A stretch of 9,451 bases of DNA from Fibrobacter sp. (GTDB taxonomy: Bacteria; Fibrobacterota; Fibrobacteria; Fibrobacterales; Fibrobacteraceae), in the NCBI GenBank assembly GCA_021443065.1, contig JABUUR010000479.1, positions 1-9,451 of the forward strand, in the 5' to 3' direction. The translations under genes were made by a program, and so were the position numbers. Under the pieces are notes generated by a model, which did not search any database, was not told where the DNA came from, and saw only the letters and a program-made list of their open reading frames with translations. Below are positions 5,835 to 9,451 of the stretch, one piece after another (position 1 is the stretch's first letter; every line of letters begins with the position of its first letter).

Positions 5835-6728
5835 CTAGACTTGGCAAGCCTCTGCCAGGCGTTCCAAGGCATCGACACATTCGCCTGCGAAGTTCTCGGG
5901 ATTTCCGCTACGCTGGTAGGCAAAGTTCAAGCCGCTGGAGCTGTTCAGTACATGGAACTTGCGCTTTCCTCCGCCGTTCTTGATCGCCGTAAGGACAGTC
6001 CTTGCGTCGCCGCCCTGACCGCCGGGCACCCCGGGAATAGACACGCCCGGAATCAAGAAGGGGATCTCGTGCCGATGGGCGACGCAGTAGGCGGTAATCT
6101 TTTCAAGTTCCTCGGGGTGGGTGGCGCCGACCACCGCACCAAAGAAACCCTTGTCGCCATCCCATTCAAAAATCTTGTCGGCGACAGAATAGAAGGCCTC
6201 GTTCACGTCACGAGGGTCGTCGCTGCAAATTACAGACATGTCCTGGAAATCGTGGGCGCCCTTGTTGCTGGTACGGAGCAGCACATAGGCTCCGTTCTCG
6301 GAATTTTCGCGAACGAAGGGATTCACGGAATCGGACCCCATCCAAGGGGAAACCGTAACCATGTCGGCCTTGTACACGTCGAAAGCCGCGGCAGCGTACG
6401 CCGCACTGGACTTGCCGATGTCGCCGCGCTTGGCATCGAGAATCACGGGAATGCCCGCACTGCGATAATCCGCAATGAGTTGCTGCAAGGTAAGCATTGC
6501 CTGTACGCTCACGCACTCGTAGTAGGCGCTGTTGGGCTTGACAACGGCAGGCTGCACGTTGCGCCTTAGGCAGCATTCCAAAATCTCGGAATAAAAACGC
6601 TTGATCTTATCTTCGGCGGAACCTGCAGACACGCAAGGGTCGATAAGTTTCATCACCGGATCCATGCCCATGCAGACGGGATTTCCGCACTTGGCCACGC
6701 GCTGTTCTAGACGTTCGTGAAAATTCAT
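5835..6728 (-). CDS. pyrF: Orotidine 5'-phosphate decarboxylase, type 2
   Basis: PyrF converts orotidine monophosphate to UMP, the last step of de novo pyrimidine synthesis, in the cytosol. The 297-residue length fits the longer type 2 subfamily. Visible motifs are VCMGMDP (18-24), VVKPN with Lys64, the catalytic LDAKRGDIG with Asp98, Lys100 and Asp103, TVSPWMG (125-131), VVGATHPEEL (199-208) and LNSSSGL (261-267). The phosphate-binding loop is unusual: where type 2 enzymes typically read FLIPG followed by a few residues and QGGD, this one has FLIPGVSIPGVPGGQGGD, about six residues longer, with IPGV occurring twice. A TTG start at 6740 is possible, but ATG 6728 with GAGG six bases upstream is clearly better. 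It lies 34 bp after the methyltransferase gene and 32 bp before the anchored protein. Confidence 0.95.
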   Translation of the reverse strand: MNFHERLEQRVAKCGNPVCMGMDPVMKLIDPCVSAGSAEDKIKRFYSEILECCLRRNVQPAVVKPNSAYYECVSVQAMLTLQQLIADYRSAGIPVILDAKRGDIGKSSAAYAAAAFDVYKADMVTVSPWMGSDSVNPFVRENSENGAYVLLRTSNKGAHDFQDMSVICSDDPRDVNEAFYSVADKIFEWDGDKGFFGAVVGATHPEELEKITAYCVAHRHEIPFLIPGVSIPGVPGGQGGDARTVLTAIKNGGGKRKFHVLNSSSGLNFAYQRSGNPENFAGECVDALERLAEACQV

Positions 6729-6734
6729 TCTTAA

Positions 6735-6738
6735 CCTC
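6735..6738 (-). promoter_or_regulatory. Shine-Dalgarno GAGG that sets the pyrF start
   Basis: GAGG is six bases before ATG 6728. It overlaps the upstream TTG codon at 6740, which argues against that TTG as the start. Confidence 0.65.
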
Positions 6739-6762
6739 AAACTACTTTTATGGCGGCAAATC

Positions 6763-8052
6763 CTACTTCAGTTCGTCCTGGATCTGGGCGGCCTCGTAAG
6801 AAAGGATACCATGGGCGACGGCAACGTTGAGGGATTCAAGGTCGCTGCTCATGGGAATCTTGACGGTTTCGTCGGCCAGTTCGATAAAGTAGGGATTGGT
6901 ACCCGCGCCCTCGTTACCAACGAGGAAAGCCATCTTGCGCAACTTGTGGCTGGGAATTTCACGGAGGCTCTGCTTGCCGTGCAAATCCGTCGCAATGATA
7001 GTGTAGCCCTTGCTGCGAAGGAAATTGATTTTATCGATGAGGTCCACGTCAAATTCAAACGGGACGCGCAGGAAGGTGCCCGAGGATCCGCGGACCACCT
7101 TGGGATTGAAGGGGCTTACGGTACCGCGGCCAAGAATCATGCCGTCGGAGCCAAAACCCAGGCTGGTACGGAAAAGGGTGCCCAGGTTACCCGGGTCCTG
7201 TACCGCATCCACCAAGGTGAGAACGCTGCGGCTGGTGTCGTAAACGGGCTTGGAACTTGCAATGCGGGCGACAGCCACGATACCCTGGGTAGTCACCGTG
7301 GAAGCCAACTGCTTCATCTGGGCTTCGGTCAAGATGTTGATCTTGATCTCAGCCTCGTTGATTGCCTCGATGAGGGATTCGTCGTTAAAGCCTTCTACCA
7401 TGTACACGGAACTGACCAGTTCGCGATGGTGCTTTACCAGTTCCTCCACCACATGAACGCCTTCCCCAAGGAAACGGCCTTCGCGTTCGCGGCCCTTTTC
7501 CGTGGTAAGTGCCAGAAGCTTCTTGAACCAGGGAGGATTAGCAACAGCGTCTTCGTTGGACTCGACCTGGGCGACGCGGGCTTCCAATGCGGCTTCGTCC
7601 AGGACTTCCTCTACAGCCTCGGTCTGCTGCTCCTCGGGGCGTTGGCGGTAGATGGGAGCGCCTGCCTGTGCAAATTCGCGATGGGGGCGGCGTTCGTCGC
7701 CGAAGCGGCCGCGGCGTTCGCCACGATTACCGAAGGGGCGGTCCCCAAAGCGACGGGGGCGACGTTCACGGTCGAAGGGGCGGCCTTCGCGTTCCCCATC
7801 TTCGTGGCGGCGGTCGTCACGACGTTCATCGCGGTCACCACGGAAGAACGGGCGGTCGCCATCGCGGCGGGGGCGGTCGTCACGACGATCATCGCGATCT
7901 CCACGGAAGGAAGGACGGTCGCCAAAGGACTTGCGGTCGCCACGGCTGTCACCGTCACGACGGGGATTGCGGCGGTCGGATGCTTCGCTGACGCCGAACT
8001 TACGGTTGAGAGTGGATCTCACGGTACGCTTTTCGTTGTTTTCTTCGCTCAT
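6763..8052 (-). CDS. SpoU/TrmH-family RNA 2'-O-methyltransferase (RlmB-like) with disordered Arg/Asp/Gly N-terminus
   Basis: The enzyme methylates ribose 2'-OH in rRNA or tRNA using S-adenosylmethionine; the SpoU fold is a knotted dimer. From ATG 8052 the product is 429 residues. Residues about 25-140 are an Arg, Asp, Gly, Phe and Pro-rich region (RGDR, RRDD, FGDRP motifs), surely disordered. Residues about 175-265 fit the SpoU substrate-binding domain (GRFLGEGVHVVEELVK), and 278-425 the methyltransferase domain: motif 1 DAVQDPGNLGTLFRT (Asn289, Arg295), motif 2 FLVGNEGAG (Glu381), motif 3 IPMSSDLESLNVAVA (Asn409). The catalytic set is complete. The target site cannot be told; RlmB (23S G2251) is the default comparison, and other TrmH-group enzymes look alike. 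ATG 8064 overlaps the dxs stop (TAATG) but lacks a Shine-Dalgarno, whereas GGAAAA precedes 8052. About 150 residues longer than usual RlmB. Confidence 0.92.
   Translation of the reverse strand: MSEENNEKRTVRSTLNRKFGVSEASDRRNPRRDGDSRGDRKSFGDRPSFRGDRDDRRDDRPRRDGDRPFFRGDRDERRDDRRHEDGEREGRPFDRERRPRRFGDRPFGNRGERRGRFGDERRPHREFAQAGAPIYRQRPEEQQTEAVEEVLDEAALEARVAQVESNEDAVANPPWFKKLLALTTEKGREREGRFLGEGVHVVEELVKHHRELVSSVYMVEGFNDESLIEAINEAEIKINILTEAQMKQLASTVTTQGIVAVARIASSKPVYDTSRSVLTLVDAVQDPGNLGTLFRTSLGFGSDGMILGRGTVSPFNPKVVRGSSGTFLRVPFEFDVDLIDKINFLRSKGYTIIATDLHGKQSLREIPSHKLRKMAFLVGNEGAGTNPYFIELADETVKIPMSSDLESLNVAVAHGILSYEAAQIQDELK
7774..7908 (-). repeat. Tandem protein repeat in the methyltransferase N-terminus
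   Basis: Residues 49-69 and 70-93 (numbered from ATG 8052) are two related units: FRGDRDDRRDDRP followed by RRDGDRPF, and FRGDRDERRDDRR followed by a variant ending GRPF. This points to growth of the disordered region by internal duplication. Confidence 0.6.
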
Positions 8053-8058
8053 AATGTT

Positions 8059-8062
8059 TTCC
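8059..8062 (-). promoter_or_regulatory. Shine-Dalgarno-like GGAA favouring the start at 8052
   Basis: GGAAAA lies about seven bases (counted from GGA) before ATG 8052. The alternative ATG at 8064, overlapping the dxs stop, has no purine-rich site at a suitable distance. Confidence 0.45.
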
Positions 8063-8063
8063 A

Positions 8064-9451
8064 TTACTGGATCTTGTCCAGAATCTGTTTGGCGACGGAT
8101 TCCCCGTCAATTTTCAAGAGTTTAAAGAGGGCAGGGATTTCACCCTGTTCCACAAAGTTGTCCGGAAGTCCGAAGCGGAGCAAACGCTTGTCCGTATATC
8201 CGAGATCCAGAAGCATTTCACCAACGGCAGAACCATAGCCGCCCACCAAGGTATTGTCCTCCAGGGTGACAATCACCTTGTGGCTGTCCAGGAGGGTGCG
8301 GTAACATTCCTGGTCCAGAGGTTTGACCACGCGGGCGTCCACCAGGGTCGGGTTGTATCCGTTCTCCCGCAAGACACTTGCAGTCTTTTTCAGTTCATTT
8401 GTCATGAAACCCGCACCCATGAGCAATATGTCCTTGCCCTGTTCAACAACCCTGGGCTTGCAGACATCGAAATTCTCGATGGACGGTCCCATCTGTTCGG
8501 CCAAGGCTGTACCGCGGGGGTAGCGAATGGCGACCACTCCGGGCATATCGATGGAGGCGGTCAGCATGTCGCGCAGTTCGTTTTCGTTGGAAGGCGCCAG
8601 AATGGTAATGCCCGGCACGGTACGCAAGAAAGACAGGTCGAAGGCGCCGTGATGGGTTGGGCCGTCGGCACCCACCAGACCCGCGCGATCCAGCACCAGC
8701 ACCACATGGAGTTTCTGCAATGCGATGTCGTGGATAATCTGGTCGTAGGCCCGCTGCATAAACGAAGAGTAGATGGCCACCACAGGCACAACGCCATCGC
8801 AGGCAAGGCCTGCCGCAAAGGTCACGGCATGCTCTTCGGCAATGCCCACGTCGATTACACGCTCGGGCATTTCCTTTGCCACAATGTCCAGGCCGCAACC
8901 CGTAGGCATCGCGGCCGTAATCCCGAGAATGCGGTTGTCCTTTTTGGCAAGTTCCAGCAAGGTCTTTCCAAAGACGCTGGTCAAGGACGGAGTCTTTCCG
9001 CCGGGGACCAGGGGCAGTCCGCTTTCGGGGTCGAAGGGCCCCGTGCCATGGTACTTGGTGGGGTTCTTGACGGCGGCATCCAGGCCGCGGCCCTTTTCGG
9101 TAAGCACGTGCACAATGCAGGGGCCCGGCTGTGCCTTGACTCGTTCAAGGATCATCACCAGTTCGTTGATGTCGTGGCCATCGATGGGACCAAAGTAACG
9201 TATGCCCATGTCCTCGAAGAACTGGCCGGGCTTGACTGCAGTCTTCGCGGCACTTTCCACCTGCAAGAACAAATCGCGGAAGCGAGATCCCAAGACCCCA
9301 GGCAAGCGCTTCATCAGGCGATCCAGGTCGGAGCGCATCTTGTTGTACACCGGGTCCGAGATCACGCGGTTCAGGTACTTGCTAAAGCCGCCCACGTTGG
9401 GTGCGATGCTCATCTTGTTGTCGTTCAAGATGATGGTCATGTTCTGCTTTG
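8064..9451 (-). CDS. dxs: 1-deoxy-D-xylulose-5-phosphate synthase, 3' part (5' end beyond the window)
   Basis: DXS joins pyruvate and glyceraldehyde 3-phosphate, using thiamine diphosphate and Mg2+, in the first step of the MEP isoprenoid pathway. The frame is still open at the right edge (Lys-Gln-Asn precede the Met at 9440), and the visible part begins inside the TPP-binding LNDNKMSIAPNVG motif, so roughly the first 170 residues of a protein of about 630 are missing. Seen, counting from that Met: GPIDGHD (84-90), TEKGRG (114-119), the pyrimidine-binding domain with VGIAEEHAVTFAAG (catalytic Glu202), SSFMQRAYDQIIHD, DRAGLVGADGPTHHG (251-265), and the transketolase C-terminal domain (about 325-450). 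The catalytic region is intact. The stop overlaps the next ATG (TAATG). It is the first visible gene of the dxs, methyltransferase, pyrF cluster; the promoter is outside. Confidence 0.97.
   Translation of the reverse strand, partial: KQNMTIILNDNKMSIAPNVGGFSKYLNRVISDPVYNKMRSDLDRLMKRLPGVLGSRFRDLFLQVESAAKTAVKPGQFFEDMGIRYFGPIDGHDINELVMILERVKAQPGPCIVHVLTEKGRGLDAAVKNPTKYHGTGPFDPESGLPLVPGGKTPSLTSVFGKTLLELAKKDNRILGITAAMPTGCGLDIVAKEMPERVIDVGIAEEHAVTFAAGLACDGVVPVVAIYSSFMQRAYDQIIHDIALQKLHVVLVLDRAGLVGADGPTHHGAFDLSFLRTVPGITILAPSNENELRDMLTASIDMPGVVAIRYPRGTALAEQMGPSIENFDVCKPRVVEQGKDILLMGAGFMTNELKKTASVLRENGYNPTLVDARVVKPLDQECYRTLLDSHKVIVTLEDNTLVGGYGSAVGEMLLDLGYTDKRLLRFGLPDNFVEQGEIPALFKLLKIDGESVAKQILDKIQ

Noticed and set aside
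6811..8238. A 475-codon open frame on the plus strand opposite the methyltransferase gene
   Set aside because: It is a shadow of a GC-rich, Arg/Asp-rich gene read on the other strand. The minus-strand product has complete SpoU motifs, while this one shows no domain and an odd Val/Ala-rich composition.
8838..8852. Glu in place of the usual Gln after the catalytic Glu of DXS (IAEEHAVT instead of IAEQHAVT)
   Set aside because: The catalytic Glu is kept and this neighbouring position may vary between phyla. I cannot show it is unusual without an alignment.

Overview
This window looks like ordinary chromosome from a Gram-negative (diderm) bacterium. My best guess is a member of Fibrobacterota. 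That guess rests on the look of the proteins, on two promoters with the same TATATT -10 box, and on intergenic hairpin repeats of a kind I associate with Fibrobacter. I could not test it by alignment. The diderm assignment is firmer, because the window carries an MlaD/MCE-type envelope protein and several exported TPR-like proteins.

Layout, left to right. (1) At 47-1458 on the minus strand there are two translationally coupled exported proteins resembling the TPR components (BatC/BatE type) of Bat aerotolerance operons. Both carry Asn/Gln/Asp-rich linkers. Their own promoter lies just downstream of (2) an M18 metallo-aminopeptidase gene (1517-2746, minus) with all metal ligands intact. (3) A 357-bp divergent intergenic region (2747-3103) holds an 8-bp dyad, six tandem heptamers, two tandem hairpin units with compensating stem changes, and a promoter placed so close to the next start codon that the mRNA may be leaderless. 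(4) At 3104-4899 on the plus strand, a single-MCE-domain lipid-transport protein with a long unbroken heptad tail overlaps by 7 bp an exported helical-repeat protein of unknown function. (5) At 4933-9451 on the minus strand lies a compact cluster read from right to left: dxs (isoprenoid precursor synthesis, 5' end outside the window), a SpoU-family RNA 2'-O-methyltransferase with a large Arg/Asp/Gly-rich disordered N-terminus, pyrF (UMP synthesis), and a membrane-anchored protein of unknown function.

The genes are mostly housekeeping and envelope maintenance. I see no phage, transposase, toxin-antitoxin, CRISPR, tRNA or rRNA. The least explained parts are the MCE plus exported-partner pair, which has no transporter ATPase or permease gene beside it in this window, and the structured repeats in front of it. 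Several start codons are set here by ribosome-binding-site position rather than by the longest open frame. Those choices are inferences.
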